Source of the DNA: Xenorhabdus yunnanensis
GTDB lineage: Bacteria; Pseudomonadota; Gammaproteobacteria; Enterobacterales; Enterobacteriaceae
Reading direction: 5' to 3'
DNA: 64,000 bases
Assembly: GCF_028598805.1 (NCBI RefSeq)
Contig: NZ_JAQRFI010000011.1
Location: 37,418 to 101,417 of the forward strand
The notes under the pieces were generated by a model. The model made no database searches, was not told where the DNA came from, and saw only the letters and a list, made by a program, of their open reading frames with translations. Position numbers and translations under genes: made by a program. Each line of letters begins with the position of its first letter. Within the stretch, counting starts at the first letter, position 1. This document shows positions 1 to 10,600 of the stretch, in pieces.

Positions 1-120
1 AAAATGTACATTACTTTCGTTGTAGCCATAGGCTTCCCGGTGATATTCAACGTAACTCTCAGCAAATTCAATTTGTTCAAGAGTAGCATCCACGCCGATA
101 ACGTTCCCTTCTGTATTTAT
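1..120 (-). pseudogene. 5'-truncated SAM-dependent methyltransferase fragment (ArsM-like)
   Basis: Read on the minus strand, this stretch encodes a methyltransferase motif-II-like segment (EGNVIGVDATLEQIEFA, then a helix ending YGYNESNVHF) and stays open to the window edge. The pattern resembles arsenite methyltransferases and other UbiE-like enzymes, where VIGVDMT follows the glycine-rich SAM-binding loop. The 5' end of the gene should lie inside the window, but an in-frame stop at 121-123 precedes the fragment. There is no start codon after that stop, and no reading frame of 121-185 encodes the missing glycine-rich loop. I infer a decayed or truncated gene. It lies just downstream of an ArsP-like permease, which supports an arsenic-related origin. 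The exact substrate cannot be told from about 38 residues. Confidence 0.5.
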
Positions 121-185
121 TCATATATTTATGATCAGTAACCTTCAGTGAAAATGAGTGGCAATCTACTCATTCGGATTAGCAT

Positions 186-1190
186 TCAGAAAAATAGGAA
201 AGTCGTGTAACCCGCAATCATTGCCATAGCAAAAATAACCGCCACAAAGGTCGCCAAGAGCTTAAATGTAAATAGGGAGCGTAATAAAATTAACTCAGTC
301 AGGCTGGCACCAGCACCACCGATAATTAACGCCAGAATCGTTCCGGTGCCGACCCCTTTCGCCATCAAGGCTGCTGAAAGCGGTATCAAGGCTTCGACAC
401 GAATATACAGCGGCACGCCAATGACAGCAGCAATTGGAATAGCAAAAGGATTATCTGAGCCAGAATATTGTTCGAGCAGGCTAGTAGGTACATAGCCATA
501 GATCACACTGCCGATTGCTATACCAATAATTAGATACGGCAGGACATCCTTGAAATCTGACCAAGCTTCCTGCCACAAACCACTATACTTACTTTTCGGA
601 CGCTCAGTTTTGATGGTTTGGTTATCGCAGCAACCTGTAGATTGCGTGGTGATCTGGGGAGCAGGACAACAGGAAGTCGCTATTGATTCACAACTGTTTG
701 ATACCGTTGGCTTAACGTCACAACTACTCCCAGAAACCCCGCAACCAGACACCTCTTCATGGCGTATATAACGTTCAAATCCCAATTTTTGTAGCGACCA
801 TCCGGCACCAAGTGAGACCAGAAGAGCTGATAGTACGTAAATAGCTGTTAGCGTCAGACCAAAAGTAACAACAAGCAATACAACGATGATGGGGTTCAAT
901 AGAGGGGAAGTAAATAGAAATACCATCATCGGACCAAAACCAGTTTTGGCACGAATTAGCCCTTTCAACATAGGAATGGTCGAACAACTACAAAAAGGGG
1001 TGATAGATCCGAGGATTGCAGCCAAAAAATATCCTCTTTTCCGGTTAGCACTCAGTAAAGCTTCCACCTTGGATGGGGGTATATGTCGCTGGAGAATACC
1101 AACCAATAAACTAATACCAATGAATAAAGCTGATAACTCTATGGCGAGAAAGACAAACATGTTTAAAGTTTCTTGCAATTGAGAAGACAT
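186..1190 (-). CDS. ArsP/YraQ-type permease with cysteine-rich loop
   Basis: A 334-residue inner-membrane permease of the ArsP_1 (DUF318) family, whose members export organoarsenicals or other metal and thiol compounds. The hallmark TPFCSCS motif lies at residues 64-70 at the end of a membrane helix. Hydrophobic segments fill residues 10-135 and 215-334. The hydrophilic loop between them (about 140-205) is rich in cysteine, with Cys at 150, 157, 167, 174, 175, 187 and 188, which suggests soft-metal or arsenic contact. GAGG lies 7-10 bases before the ATG. It is divergent from an ArsR-type repressor across a 120-base gap with two dyads. The family is clear; arsenic rather than Cu/Zn as substrate is inferred from the neighbours. 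Confidence 0.8.
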   Translation of the reverse strand: MSSQLQETLNMFVFLAIELSALFIGISLLVGILQRHIPPSKVEALLSANRKRGYFLAAILGSITPFCSCSTIPMLKGLIRAKTGFGPMMVFLFTSPLLNPIIVVLLVVTFGLTLTAIYVLSALLVSLGAGWSLQKLGFERYIRHEEVSGCGVSGSSCDVKPTVSNSCESIATSCCPAPQITTQSTGCCDNQTIKTERPKSKYSGLWQEAWSDFKDVLPYLIIGIAIGSVIYGYVPTSLLEQYSGSDNPFAIPIAAVIGVPLYIRVEALIPLSAALMAKGVGTGTILALIIGGAGASLTELILLRSLFTFKLLATFVAVIFAMAMIAGYTTFLFF

Positions 1191-1209
1191 TCTAAACCTC
1201 CAAATATCT

Positions 1210-1233
1210 ATATTTCTAGTTTTATGGAAATAT
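1210..1233. promoter_or_regulatory. Candidate ArsR operator 1
   Basis: An inverted repeat, ATATTTC-N10-GAAATAT, lies between the divergent permease and repressor genes. It shares the ATATTTCTAG word with a second dyad at 1271-1292. ArsR/SmtB repressors bind such short AT-rich dyads. The assignment is inferred from position and symmetry. Confidence 0.45.
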
Positions 1234-1270
1234 TGGAGATATTAGATTGCCATTACCGTTCCTGTCAATT

Positions 1271-1292
1271 ATATTTCTAGAAACATAGAAAT
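1271..1292. promoter_or_regulatory. Candidate ArsR operator 2
   Basis: The dyad ATTTCTA-N6-TAGAAAT lies 18 bases before the repressor start codon. It repeats the ATATTTCTAG word of the dyad at 1210-1233. Its position suits autoregulation of the divergent pair. Confidence 0.5.
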
Positions 1293-1310
1293 TTTTGTTT
1301 AGAGACGCAC

Positions 1311-1652
1311 ATGAAACATGAAGAAGTCGCATCTAGTCTGGCTGAACTGGGGAATAGTCACCGATTAGCCATATTTCGCTTTTTAGTTAAGGCCGACCAT
1401 CAGGGAGCTTCCGTCGGAGAAATTCAGAAAGCCCTGGATATTCCTGCTTCAACACTATCACATCATCTCGCCCGCATGGTGAAGGTTGGGCTAATCCGTC
1501 AAGAGAAGCACAGTCGTACTATTGTATGTATACCTGAATACCAGCACTTGGAAAACTTGATCAACTTCTTGCAAGAAGAGTGTTGTGTGGGAATTTCGGT
1601 TGAACACTTCACCGAACAATCATGTGGGTTATATAAAAAACAGAAGTGTTAG
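1311..1652 (+). CDS. ArsR/SmtB-family metalloregulator
   Basis: A 113-residue winged-helix repressor. The recognition-helix region reads STLSHHLARM (about residues 47-56), typical of ArsR proteins. It lacks the ELCVCDLC site of E. coli ArsR. Cysteines instead cluster at the C-terminus: a CC pair at 91-92, then Cys105 and Cys113. This resembles ArsR proteins that sense As(III) through a C-terminal vicinal pair. It is divergent from the ArsP-like permease and probably represses both genes through the dyads between them. A hairpin about 185 bases downstream at 1837-1871 may end the transcript. The inducer (arsenite, antimonite or an organoarsenical) is inferred. Confidence 0.85.
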   Translation: MKHEEVASSLAELGNSHRLAIFRFLVKADHQGASVGEIQKALDIPASTLSHHLARMVKVGLIRQEKHSRTIVCIPEYQHLENLINFLQEECCVGISVEHFTEQSCGLYKKQKC

Positions 1653-1836
1653 AAGAAGGCGATATTTCTGTCAAGGATACGGAATAAAGTCACAGTATAC
1701 CTGAAAGGAAAAACAGATACGTGCAGTGCATCTGTACACTTTTGAAAACAGATACTTACTGCCAGAAAAAATTACTATTAGTGGTTGATAGTGAAGATTT
1801 TTTATCATTTATAGCATAATTTGCCTGTCATCTAAT

Positions 1837-1871
1837 GAAAAACACATTCTCTGAGGGAAAATGTGTTTTTC
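1837..1871. terminator. Bidirectional terminator between arsR-like gene and yiaY
   Basis: A perfect 12-bp stem (GAAAAACACATT and its complement) with an 11-base loop lies between convergent genes. A and T runs at the stem base make it usable in both directions. Confidence 0.6.
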
Positions 1872-1929
1872 AAAGGATTAGAATTCATGTTACCAGAACA
1901 CTCAGTGACTAAAATCGCGACTCAGTGAG

Positions 1930-3081
1930 TTACATTGCCGCGTTAAAGATAGCAAAGATTTCTTCATGAGAAGCTTGAATTGGGTTAGTGAACCCACAAG
2001 CATCTTTCAATGCATTGGTCGCCAGTGTTGGCAAATCTTCCTCTTTTACATTCAACTCAGACAAACCTGACGGAATATTTACATCTTCTGCCAATTCAGA
2101 GATCGCTTGAATACAGGCTTCAGCACCTTGCACATCGTTTAAAGTATTAACCTCAACGCCCATAGCAGCGGCAACCTCTTTCAAACGTGCAGCAGAAACT
2201 TTTGCATTGAATCTCTGTACATGTGGCAATAAGACCGCATTACAGACACCATGTGGCAAATCATAGAATCCACCTAACTGGTGTGCCATAGCATGGACAT
2301 ATCCTAAAGACGCATTATTGAATGCCATACCTGCTAAGAACTGGGCATAAGCCATATTCTCACGCGCTTCCATATCATTTCCATCTTCAACGACACGACG
2401 CAAATTATGACTAATCATTGTCACGGCTTTCAACGCACAAGCATCAGTGATAGGGTTAGCCGCCGTAGAGACATAAGCCTCAATCGCATGGGTCAATGCA
2501 TCCATCCCCGTCGCGGCAGTCAATCCTTTTGGCATTCCTGCCATCAACGCAGAATCATTGACTGACAAAATAGGCGTAACATTTTTATCCACAATTGCCA
2601 TTTTGATATGGCGTTCCACATCCGTAATAATACAGAAGCGTGTCATTTCAGATGCCGTTCCCGCAGTCGTATTGATAGCAATCAAAGGTAGCTGTGGTTT
2701 AGCTGAACGATCAACCCCTTCATAATCACGAATATCCCCACCATTAGCTGCCACTAATGCGATACCTTTTGCACAATCATGCGGTGAGCCACCACCTAAA
2801 GAGATCACACAATCGCAATTATGTTGACGCAGAATTTCCAAACCTTCCGCAACATTAATCGTCGTTGGGTTTGGATTTGTTCCATCATAAATTGCACTTT
2901 TTATCCTGACATCCGCCAGTAAAGCCTGAACTTTTCCAACAACACCAATCTCATTTAGCACCCGGTCAGTAACAATCAAAGCCTGTCTGTAGCCATAATT
3001 TTTCATTAATTCGATAGCTTCAGTCATGCATCCCATGCCGATTTTATTCACTGGCGGGATAAAGAAAGTTGATGCTGCCAT
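1930..3081 (-). CDS. yiaY: Iron-containing alcohol dehydrogenase (YiaY type)
   Basis: A 383-residue group III NAD-dependent alcohol dehydrogenase, the same length as E. coli YiaY and alike throughout. The nucleotide-binding [11 protein letters not shown] motif lies near residue 97. The metal ligands are visible as D and H in [13 protein letters not shown] and as two histidines in [16 protein letters not shown]. Family members oxidise or reduce short alcohols and aldehydes; YiaY has been reported to act on L-threonine and ethanol. AAGGAG stands 6 bases before the ATG. It is monocistronic, with a hairpin just beyond its stop. The family is certain, the in vivo substrate is not. Confidence 0.9.
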   Translation of the reverse strand: MAASTFFIPPVNKIGMGCMTEAIELMKNYGYRQALIVTDRVLNEIGVVGKVQALLADVRIKSAIYDGTNPNPTTINVAEGLEILRQHNCDCVISLGGGSPHDCAKGIALVAANGGDIRDYEGVDRSAKPQLPLIAINTTAGTASEMTRFCIITDVERHIKMAIVDKNVTPILSVNDSALMAGMPKGLTAATGMDALTHAIEAYVSTAANPITDACALKAVTMISHNLRRVVEDGNDMEARENMAYAQFLAGMAFNNASLGYVHAMAHQLGGFYDLPHGVCNAVLLPHVQRFNAKVSAARLKEVAAAMGVEVNTLNDVQGAEACIQAISELAEDVNIPSGLSELNVKEEDLPTLATNALKDACGFTNPIQASHEEIFAIFNAAM

Positions 3082-3235
3082 TTGAAACTCCTTAGATTTT
3101 ACTGAAGTATTTCAAAGCTCAATGTAAGAGAATTAGATTACAATGTGACATTTATCTCTCTCAGTAATTTTGACCAGAATCAATAATTGCCTATGTAAAA
3201 TTAAAAAAATAGGTATCAATTTTTACTTTGAGTTT

Positions 3236-3745
3236 ATGCAGGAGAATATTTTGCTAAAAAACGACATTTTTGAACGCCTCACTGCCTTATTGGACACTAA
3301 CAATGCCCACTATCGTATTATAGAACATACTACTGGTGGTCGTTCAGAAGAAGTGGCAAAAATACGGGGAACCCATCTAGGGCAAGGAGCTAAGGGCCTG
3401 GTCTGCCATGTGAAAGGAAATGGCTATCGGCAGTATGTCCTTGCTGTCTTGCCTGCGGATCAACAGGCCGATCTTGCAGCTCTTGCCAAACAAGTGGGAG
3501 GAAGCCGGGCTTCTCTGGCAAGCCCCAAAGAAGTTTCTGAATTGACTTACTGCGTTTTTGGTGCCATTCCACCATTTAGTTTCCACCCAGACCTAAAGTT
3601 AGTTGCCGATCCACTATTATTCGAGCGCTATGATGAACTGGCATTTAATGCGGGTAGTTTGGAGCGCTCGATTATTTTGAATACGCAAGATTACCGTCGC
3701 ATCGCTGTACCAGAATTAATTGCTTTTCGGAAAATAGCCAATTGA
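3236..3745 (+). CDS. yeaK: YbaK/YeaK-type mischarged aminoacyl-tRNA deacylase
   Basis: A 169-residue protein matching E. coli YeaK (167 residues), a trans-editing factor that hydrolyses misacylated tRNA. The YbaK/prolyl-tRNA deacylase domain fills the protein. Conserved stretches include GTHLGQGAKGLVCHVKG and VFGAIPPFSFHPDLKL. I start it at the ATG at 3236 because similarity begins there; the reading frame extends 22 codons upstream to 3170, but that part is lysine- and isoleucine-rich and unlike the family. It is divergent from yiaY. No partner gene is adjacent. Confidence 0.88.
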   Translation: MQENILLKNDIFERLTALLDTNNAHYRIIEHTTGGRSEEVAKIRGTHLGQGAKGLVCHVKGNGYRQYVLAVLPADQQADLAALAKQVGGSRASLASPKEVSELTYCVFGAIPPFSFHPDLKLVADPLLFERYDELAFNAGSLERSIILNTQDYRRIAVPELIAFRKIAN

Positions 3746-3841
3746 GGCTAACTCGAAGAAATTACCCAATAAATTAAAACTAAATTAAACAAAGTTTACA
3801 TTTTGCTATAATTTAACCAGACAAAAATGAGCGATTATTAT

Positions 3842-3982
3842 ATGAGTAATATTTTTGTTCTGGTAATACTCGGTCTTGCTATCCTCAGCCTCGCTATATT
3901 CCTTTTCCTTCACGATGCAGAGATAGCACAATGGTTGGAGATATTTGTGCAACGATTGCTTAAGTGGCAACCTTCAACTTGA
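3842..3982 (+). CDS. Small single-span membrane protein (46 aa)
   Basis: A 46-codon frame beginning ATGAGTAATATT. The product has one strongly hydrophobic segment (residues 4-23, VLVILGLAILSLAIFLFL core) followed by an amphipathic C-terminal helix with two tryptophans. This is the usual make-up of small inner-membrane peptides. It lies between yeaK and the gnd terminator and points toward gnd. No clear Shine-Dalgarno sequence is visible, and I recognise no family. It could be a real short gene or a chance frame; composition favours a real one. Confidence 0.45.
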   Translation: MSNIFVLVILGLAILSLAIFLFLHDAEIAQWLEIFVQRLLKWQPST

Positions 3983-4001
3983 GACTTTAGTTTAACTTAG
4001 T

Positions 4002-4029
4002 AAAAAAGGTGCTGATAACTCAGCACCTT
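4002..4029 (-). terminator. gnd terminator
   Basis: A perfect 9-bp stem (AAGGTGCTG/CAGCACCTT) with a 6-base loop is followed by a T run on the minus strand, 41 bases past the gnd stop. Confidence 0.8.
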
Positions 4030-4069
4030 AACTTTAAACATGTTTATTTATTATAAAGATATCTAATAA

Positions 4070-5476
4070 TTAACCCAGCCATTCAGTGTGGAAAACACCT
4101 TCTTTATCAGTACGCTTATAAGTATGCGCACCAAAGTAATCGCGCTGTGCCTGAATCAAATTAGCAGGCAATACAGCAGAACGATAGCTATCGTAATAAG
4201 AGATAGCAGCAGAGAATGTTGGCGTTGGGATACCATTCTGCACACCGTAGGAAACAACATCGCGCAGAGCTTGCTGATATTCGTCTGCAATTTGTTTGAA
4301 ATAAGGTGCTAACAGCAAGTTAGCGATAGCTGGGTTTTCATTGTATGCATCCGTGATTTTTTGCAGGAATTGTGCACGAATAATACAACCAGCCCGGAAG
4401 ATCTTAGCAATTTCGCCATAGTTCAGATCCCAGTTGTACTCATCCGATGCCGCCTTCAACTGTTGGAAGCCTTGCGCATAAGACACAATCTTACCCAAAT
4501 ACAGAGCACGGCGAACTTTCTCAATAAATTCAGCCTTATCTCCGTTAAATGGCTGGGCTTCCGGGCCTGACAGCACCTTGGATGCAGCGACGCGCTGATC
4601 TTTCAGGGAAGAGATATAGCGTGCAAATACAGATTCCGTGATAAGTGTTACCGGGATACCTAGATCCAGCGAGCTTTGGCTGGTCCACTTACCGGTGCCT
4701 TTGTTGGCTGCTTCATCCAGAATCACGTCAACCAGATATTTTCCTTCTTCATCTTGTTTACGGAAAATATCAGCAGTAATTTCGATCAAATAGCTGCTCA
4801 GCTCGCCTTGGTTCCAATTACTGAATACTTCAGCCAATTCCTGATTACTCAGGTTCAATGAATTTTTCAAAAGAGAATAGGCCTCTGCAATCAACTGCAT
4901 ATCACCATATTCAATGCCATTGTGAACCATCTTCACATAATGGCCTGCACCATCTGCCCCGATATAAGCAACACAAGGCTCACCATCAGCTTGGGCAGCG
5001 ATCTCTTTCAGAATTGGTGCCACCAACTCATAAGCTTCTTTCTGACCACCCGGCATAATTGAAGGGCCTTTCAATGCGCCTTCTTCACCGCCAGAAACAC
5101 CTGTACCGATAAAGTTAAAACCCTGAGCAGACAACTCACGATTACGGCGGATAGTATCCTGAAAATAGGTGTTGCCACCATCGATCAGAATGTCACCCTT
5201 ATCCAAATGTGGTGTCAGTGATGCAATGGTTTTATCCGTAGCTTCACCAGCCTTAACCATCAACAGAATACGACGTGGCTTTTCCAGCGAATCGACAAAC
5301 TCTTCAATGGAATAACTTGGAACTAATTTTTTCCCTGGATTTTCAGCAATAACTTCATCAGTTTTATCGCTTGAGCGGTTAAAAATAGATACAGAATAAC
5401 CACGGCTTTCAATATTCAACGCCAGGTTGCGCCCCATTACCGCCATACCGACAACACCGATCTGTTGTTTGGACAT
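4070..5476 (-). CDS. gnd: 6-phosphogluconate dehydrogenase, decarboxylating
   Basis: A 468-residue cytosolic enzyme of the oxidative pentose phosphate pathway: 6-phosphogluconate plus NADP+ gives ribulose 5-phosphate, CO2 and NADPH. The N-terminal Rossmann motif GVVGMAVMG lies at residues 7-15. The catalytic region [14 protein letters not shown] contains Lys182, His186, Asn187 and Glu190. Length equals the E. coli enzyme. The start is placed at the ATG at 5476, where homology begins; the frame runs 45 codons further upstream with unrelated sequence. It is monocistronic with its own terminator at 4002-4029, and divergent from yegH. Confidence 0.96.
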   Translation of the reverse strand: MSKQQIGVVGMAVMGRNLALNIESRGYSVSIFNRSSDKTDEVIAENPGKKLVPSYSIEEFVDSLEKPRRILLMVKAGEATDKTIASLTPHLDKGDILIDGGNTYFQDTIRRNRELSAQGFNFIGTGVSGGEEGALKGPSIMPGGQKEAYELVAPILKEIAAQADGEPCVAYIGADGAGHYVKMVHNGIEYGDMQLIAEAYSLLKNSLNLSNQELAEVFSNWNQGELSSYLIEITADIFRKQDEEGKYLVDVILDEAANKGTGKWTSQSSLDLGIPVTLITESVFARYISSLKDQRVAASKVLSGPEAQPFNGDKAEFIEKVRRALYLGKIVSYAQGFQQLKAASDEYNWDLNYGEIAKIFRAGCIIRAQFLQKITDAYNENPAIANLLLAPYFKQIADEYQQALRDVVSYGVQNGIPTPTFSAAISYYDSYRSAVLPANLIQAQRDYFGAHTYKRTDKEGVFHTEWLG

Positions 5477-5766
5477 GAATAACTCCCGTCTAATAATGAC
5501 TGCTGCCCACCCAAGATGCATACGTAATACCAAGTGTATTACATGCCGTATGCAACAAAACAGAGTGAGCAATTTGTTAATGAGGTCACATGTTAACTCA
5601 GGAAAGGCCATAGAGGGTAGTTATTGATGCAACCGATACCGTCGAGATGTTTTTTTGCTGAAAAAATTTCCAACTGAGATAAATCACCTATTGATATTTC
5701 GCACTTCAATACGCATTATTTAATAGTCGGCAAATGCCGTCCTATTAAAAAGGTAAAACAAATTGT

Positions 5767-7347
5767 ATGGAATGGATCGCTGATCCGACGATATGGGCAG
5801 GTCTGGCCACACTTATCGTTTTAGAAATTGTTCTCGGAATAGACAACTTAATATTCATTGCCATTCTGGCAGATAAACTTCCTGAAAAAGAGAGAGATAA
5901 AGCTCGCCTGACAGGGCTTTCCTGTGCCCTTATCATGAGGATATTGCTGCTATTCAGCCTATCCTGGCTCATTTCCCTGACTAATCCATTGGTTACTTTA
6001 TGGGAACATCCTCTCAGCGCCCGTGATTTAATTATGTTGATAGGGGGTATCTTCTTGCTGTTCAAAGCAACAATGGAATTGAATGAACGGTTAGAAGGAA
6101 AAAACCTGCATACCAATCAACAACGCAAAGGAGCCAGCTTCTGGGCAGTAGTTGTGCAAATTATTGTCTTGGATGCAGTATTTTCTCTCGATTCTGTTAT
6201 CACTGCCGTGGGGATGGTCGATCACATTGGTATTATGATTGCTGCTGTGATCATCGCCATGATCCTGATGATATGGGCTAGCAAATCTCTGACAAAATTC
6301 GTCAATGCGCATCCCACAATCGTTATTCTGTGTCTCAGCTTCTTACTGATGATCGGCTTCAGCTTGGTTGCTGAAGGCTTTGGCTATCACATTCCGAAAG
6401 GCTATCTCTATGCAGCCATAGGCTTCTCCATCATGATTGAAGCACTGAATCAGTTCGCTCAGTTCAATCGCCGCAAATTCTTGAGTGCTTCCCGCTCCCT
6501 GCGCGAAAGAACCGCAGAGGCTGTTCTTCACATTTTAAATGGTAAACGTGAAAACGCTGCACTTGATAACCATACTTCCAACCTGATTGCGGATCATACA
6601 GAGAACAAAGAAGTCTTTGAGCCTCAAGAACGCCAGATGATCGCCCGCGTTCTCAGCATGGCACAACGTACCGTCAGCAGTATCATGACTTCACGCCATG
6701 ATGTGGTTTATCTTGATGTCCATGCTCCTACAGAAAAATTAACTACGCTACTGGAACAAAAGCCACACACGCGAATTGTGGTCACAGACGAACAGACCAG
6801 TGATGAGCCTCTTGGTGTTGTACATGTGATTGATATCCTTAATCAACAGCTGACTCACAATACTTTTGATTTAAGGAAGTTAGTCCAGCAACCGTTGATT
6901 TTCCCTGAATCTCTCTCCCTGCTACAAGCGTTGGAACAGTTCCGTCAGGCACAAACACACTTTGCTTTTGTTGTTGATGAATTCGGTTCTGTTGAAGGGG
7001 TAGTTACGGTAACTGATGTGATGGAAACCATTACAGGCAATCTCCCTGTCGGTAGCGGAGAGCTTGATGCTCGCCATGATATTCAGGTTATGGAAGAGGG
7101 GTATTGGATTGCCAATGGATTTATGCCACTGGAAGATTTAGTGCTTTACGTGCCACTGCCATTGGATGAAAAACGAGAATATCAGACATTGGCAGGCCTG
7201 TTAATGGAATATCTGCAACATATTCCACAACAAGGTGAGCAATTGAAGATTGGTGACTATCTGTTTGAAGCATTGGAAATCACCAGCCACCGCATCAATA
7301 AAGTGAAGATTACCTCACTGAAAGTGGAAGAATACGCTGAAATATAA
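5767..7347 (+). CDS. yegH: TerC/CBS-domain inner-membrane protein YegH
   Basis: A 526-residue protein close to E. coli YegH (527) over its whole length. Residues 1 to about 235 form a TerC-like membrane domain with about seven helices and two acidic motifs, EIVLGIDN and DAVFSLDS, thought to handle metal ions. A pair of CBS domains follows (about 300-430, with SIMTSRH and [13 protein letters not shown]), then a CorC/HlyC-type C-terminal domain (about 440-520). Its biological role is unproven; metal export is suggested by the TerC family. In E. coli it adjoins asmA, but here a tail-fibre gene lies between them. A strong terminator follows at 7381-7407. Confidence 0.9.
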   Translation: MEWIADPTIWAGLATLIVLEIVLGIDNLIFIAILADKLPEKERDKARLTGLSCALIMRILLLFSLSWLISLTNPLVTLWEHPLSARDLIMLIGGIFLLFKATMELNERLEGKNLHTNQQRKGASFWAVVVQIIVLDAVFSLDSVITAVGMVDHIGIMIAAVIIAMILMIWASKSLTKFVNAHPTIVILCLSFLLMIGFSLVAEGFGYHIPKGYLYAAIGFSIMIEALNQFAQFNRRKFLSASRSLRERTAEAVLHILNGKRENAALDNHTSNLIADHTENKEVFEPQERQMIARVLSMAQRTVSSIMTSRHDVVYLDVHAPTEKLTTLLEQKPHTRIVVTDEQTSDEPLGVVHVIDILNQQLTHNTFDLRKLVQQPLIFPESLSLLQALEQFRQAQTHFAFVVDEFGSVEGVVTVTDVMETITGNLPVGSGELDARHDIQVMEEGYWIANGFMPLEDLVLYVPLPLDEKREYQTLAGLLMEYLQHIPQQGEQLKIGDYLFEALEITSHRINKVKITSLKVEEYAEI

Positions 7348-7380
7348 TCAGAAATCTTAAAACCACAACACCTACTAAGA

Positions 7381-7407
7381 AAAAACCGGCATAAGGCCGG
7401 TTTTTTT
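7381..7407 (+). terminator. yegH terminator
   Basis: The stem AACCGGC/GCCGGTT with a 5-base loop is followed by seven or more T, 34 bases after the yegH stop. Confidence 0.85.
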
Positions 7408-7550
7408 ATTCCTATAAGTTTTATCAGTTTGAGTTAATTTTTAGGATATTTGCTCACGATTACACCAAGTACAATGACCCCGATTCAATAGCAGTTAAGT
7501 TAACAGAAAATAGCAGTTAGCGGGGATGTCGCACCGCCTTCATATGGCCC

Positions 7551-7570
7551 AAGAGCTTTACAAAGCTCTT
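7551..7570. other. Short perfect hairpin upstream of the tail-fibre gene
   Basis: AAGAGCTTT and its complement are separated by two bases and followed by TTTTG. The site lies 54 bases before the tail-fibre start. It could terminate read-through from yegH or shape the tail-fibre leader. No residue of another phage gene is recognisable in 7411-7623. Confidence 0.4.
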
Positions 7571-7623
7571 TTGTGGCTGAGTTAGCAATACATACATTTA
7601 TTGTTGATAAGTGAGGGTTTTAT

Positions 7624-10600
7624 ATGAGTACAAAATATTTTGCATTATTAACACATACTGGCACAGAAAAACTGAAGAAAGCAGCCTCATCAGGCACCAA
7701 GCTTGAAATTACCCATATGGCTGTAGGCGACGGTGGTGGTAGTTTACCCACTCCCAATGCCAAGCAATCCTGTCTGATTAATGAAAAGCATCGTTCTGAA
7801 CTTGATGCCCTGACCATCGCTCCCCAAAAACCTCACCAAATTATCGCCGAACAGATAATTCCTGAAGGTGAAGGTAATTGGTGGGTTCGTGAAATTGGCC
7901 TATTCGATAAAGATGGCACACTGATTGCGGTAGGAAACTGCGCTGACCTCTATAAGCCAGAATCTCAGGAACAAACTATCCGCATGGCATTGACGATTGG
8001 CGATAATAGCTTGGCTGAGTGGGTAAGAGAACTAATTTCTGGCCTTGCCACTCGCAGATATGTGAGAGAAAGAATTAAAGAACACGCCGAAAGCCGCAAC
8101 CATCCTGATGCAACCTTAAAAGAAAGAGGGTTTGTTGCGTTAAGTAACGCAGTAAACAGTGATAGCGAAGCTCATGCTGCAACACCCAAAGCAATAAAAA
8201 CGGCGTATGAATTAGCCAATAAAGCTTATGAATTGGCTACATCAATATCTTCGACAGATAAATATGTGCCACTAACACGTAAAGTTAATGGCAAAGAGCT
8301 GTCCAAAGATATTGAACTGACAGCAGCAGATGTCAATGCCTATGACAAGAGCCAAACAGATTCTCTTGTCGATAAAGCTACGACATTAGCCCATAAAGCT
8401 ATTGATACTGCAAATAACAAAGTCCCTCTGACCCGCAAGGTTAATGGCAAAGAGCTGGTAATAGATGTTGAACTTACAGCGCTTGATGTGGATGCCTACA
8501 GCAGGAAGGAAACCGATGAACTTATCGCTCCCGTTGAGGCATTGGCTAAAACTGCTGAGCAACTTGCCACCACGGCTATCCAAGATGCTAGTAATAAAGT
8601 CCCAGTGACCCGCAAGGTCAATGACAAAGAGCTGACCACCGACATTCAACTGGTGGCAGCGGATGTCGATACCTACAATAAAGGGGAGATCGATGAGCGT
8701 ATCGGCAAAGTGGACAAACTGGCGGAAACCGCCAACCACAATGCCACCACAGCCATTCAGGAAGCAAACAGCAAAGTCCCCTTAACCCGCAAGGTCAATG
8801 ACAAAGAGCTGGTCGCCGACATTCGGCTGACCGCGGCGGATGTCGATACTTACAATAAAGAGGAAATCGATGAGCGTATCGGCAAAGTGGATAAACTGGC
8901 GGAAACCGCCAACCACAATGCCACTGCTGCCATTCAGGAGGCAAACAACAGAGTCCCCCTGACCCGCAAGGTCAATGACAAAGAGTTGATCACCGACATT
9001 CAACTGACCGCGGCGGATATCGATGCTTACAGTAAAGAACAAACTGATGGCATGCTCAAAGATATCAAAATACAGATCAGCGATGTCAATAATTTGGCGG
9101 AAACTGCCAATACTAACGCAATCAAAGCTATCAACGATGCGAGCAGCAAAGTTCCCCTGAGCCGCAAGGTCAATGACAAAGAGCTGACCACCGACATTCG
9201 GCTGACCGCGGCGGATGTCGATACCTACAATAAAGTGGAAATCGATGAACGTATCGGCAAAGTGGATAAACTGGCCGAAACCGCCAACCACAACGCCACC
9301 ACGGCCATTCAGGAGGCAAACAACAAAGTTCCCCTGAGCCGCAAGGTCAATGGCAAAGAGCTGATCACCGACATTCAACTGACCGCGGCGGATGTCGATA
9401 CCTACAATAAAGTGGAAATCGATGAGCGTATCGGCAAAGTGGATAAACTGGCCGAAACCGCCAACCACAACGCCACCACGGCCATTCAGGAGGCAAACAA
9501 CAAAGTTCCCTTAACCCGCAAGGTCAATGGCAAAGAGCTGATCGCCGACATTCAACTGACGGCGGCGGATGTTGATGCTTACAGTAAGGAGGAAGCGGAC
9601 GCCCAGCTCAAGGATGTTAGAATTCTAGCTGATCAGGCCATTCAGGATGCGGGTAACAAAGTTCCTTTAACCCGCAAAGTGAATGGCAAAGAGCTGATCA
9701 CCGACATTCAACTGACGGCGGCGGATGTCGATACCTACAATAAAGTGGAAATCGATGAGCGTATCGGCAAAGTGGATAAACTGGCGGAAACCGCCAACCA
9801 CAACGCTACCACGGCCATTCAGGAGGCAAACAGCAAAGTACCCTTAACCCGCAAGGTCAATGGTAAAGAGCTGATCGCTGACATTCAACTGACGGCGGCG
9901 GATGTTGATGCTTACAGTAAGGAAGAAGCGGACGCCCAGCTCAAGGATGTTAGAATTCTAGCTGATCAGGCCATTCAGGATGCGGGTAACAAGGTTCCTT
10001 CAACCCGCAAAGTGAATGGCAAAGAACTGTTAACTGATATTGAGCTAAGTGCCGCTGATATCGGTACTTATAACAAAGTAGAAATCGATGATCATATCGG
10101 CAAAGTGGACAAACTGGCTGAAACCGCCAACCACAACGCTACCACGGCTATTCAGGATGCGAACAACAAAGTCCCATTAACCCGCAAGGTCAATGACAAA
10201 GAGCTGATCGCCGACATTCAACTGACGGCGGCGGATGTCGATTCCTATAACAAGAAGGAAACTGATGACCTTATTAATGGCGTCAAAACACAAGTCAATA
10301 GTGTTCAACAATTGGCTAATATTGCCAGTAATAACGCCACCACAGCCATTCAGGAGGCAAACAGCAAAGTTCCCTTAACCCGCAAGGTCAATGGCAAAGA
10401 GCTGGCAACAGATATTCAGCTGACGGCGGCAGATGTTGATGCTTACAATAAAGAAGAAACTGACGGCCAGATCAAGGACGTTAGGACTCTGGCTGAGCAC
10501 GCCGATAAGAAAGCTGATCAGGCCATTCAGGATGCGGGTAACAAAGTCCCTTCAACCCGCAAAGTGAATGGCAAAGAACTGTTAACTGATATTGAGCTAA

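Noticed and set aside
5477..5611. Longer N-terminus for gnd
   Set aside because: The extra 45 residues are unlike any Gnd, and the family start ([15 protein letters not shown]) follows at 5476.
8386..9468. Long minus-strand open frames (117 and 228 codons) inside the tail-fibre repeats
   Set aside because: They mirror the repeated coding strand; the repeat codon pattern leaves the opposite frame open. No ribosome site or independent homology.
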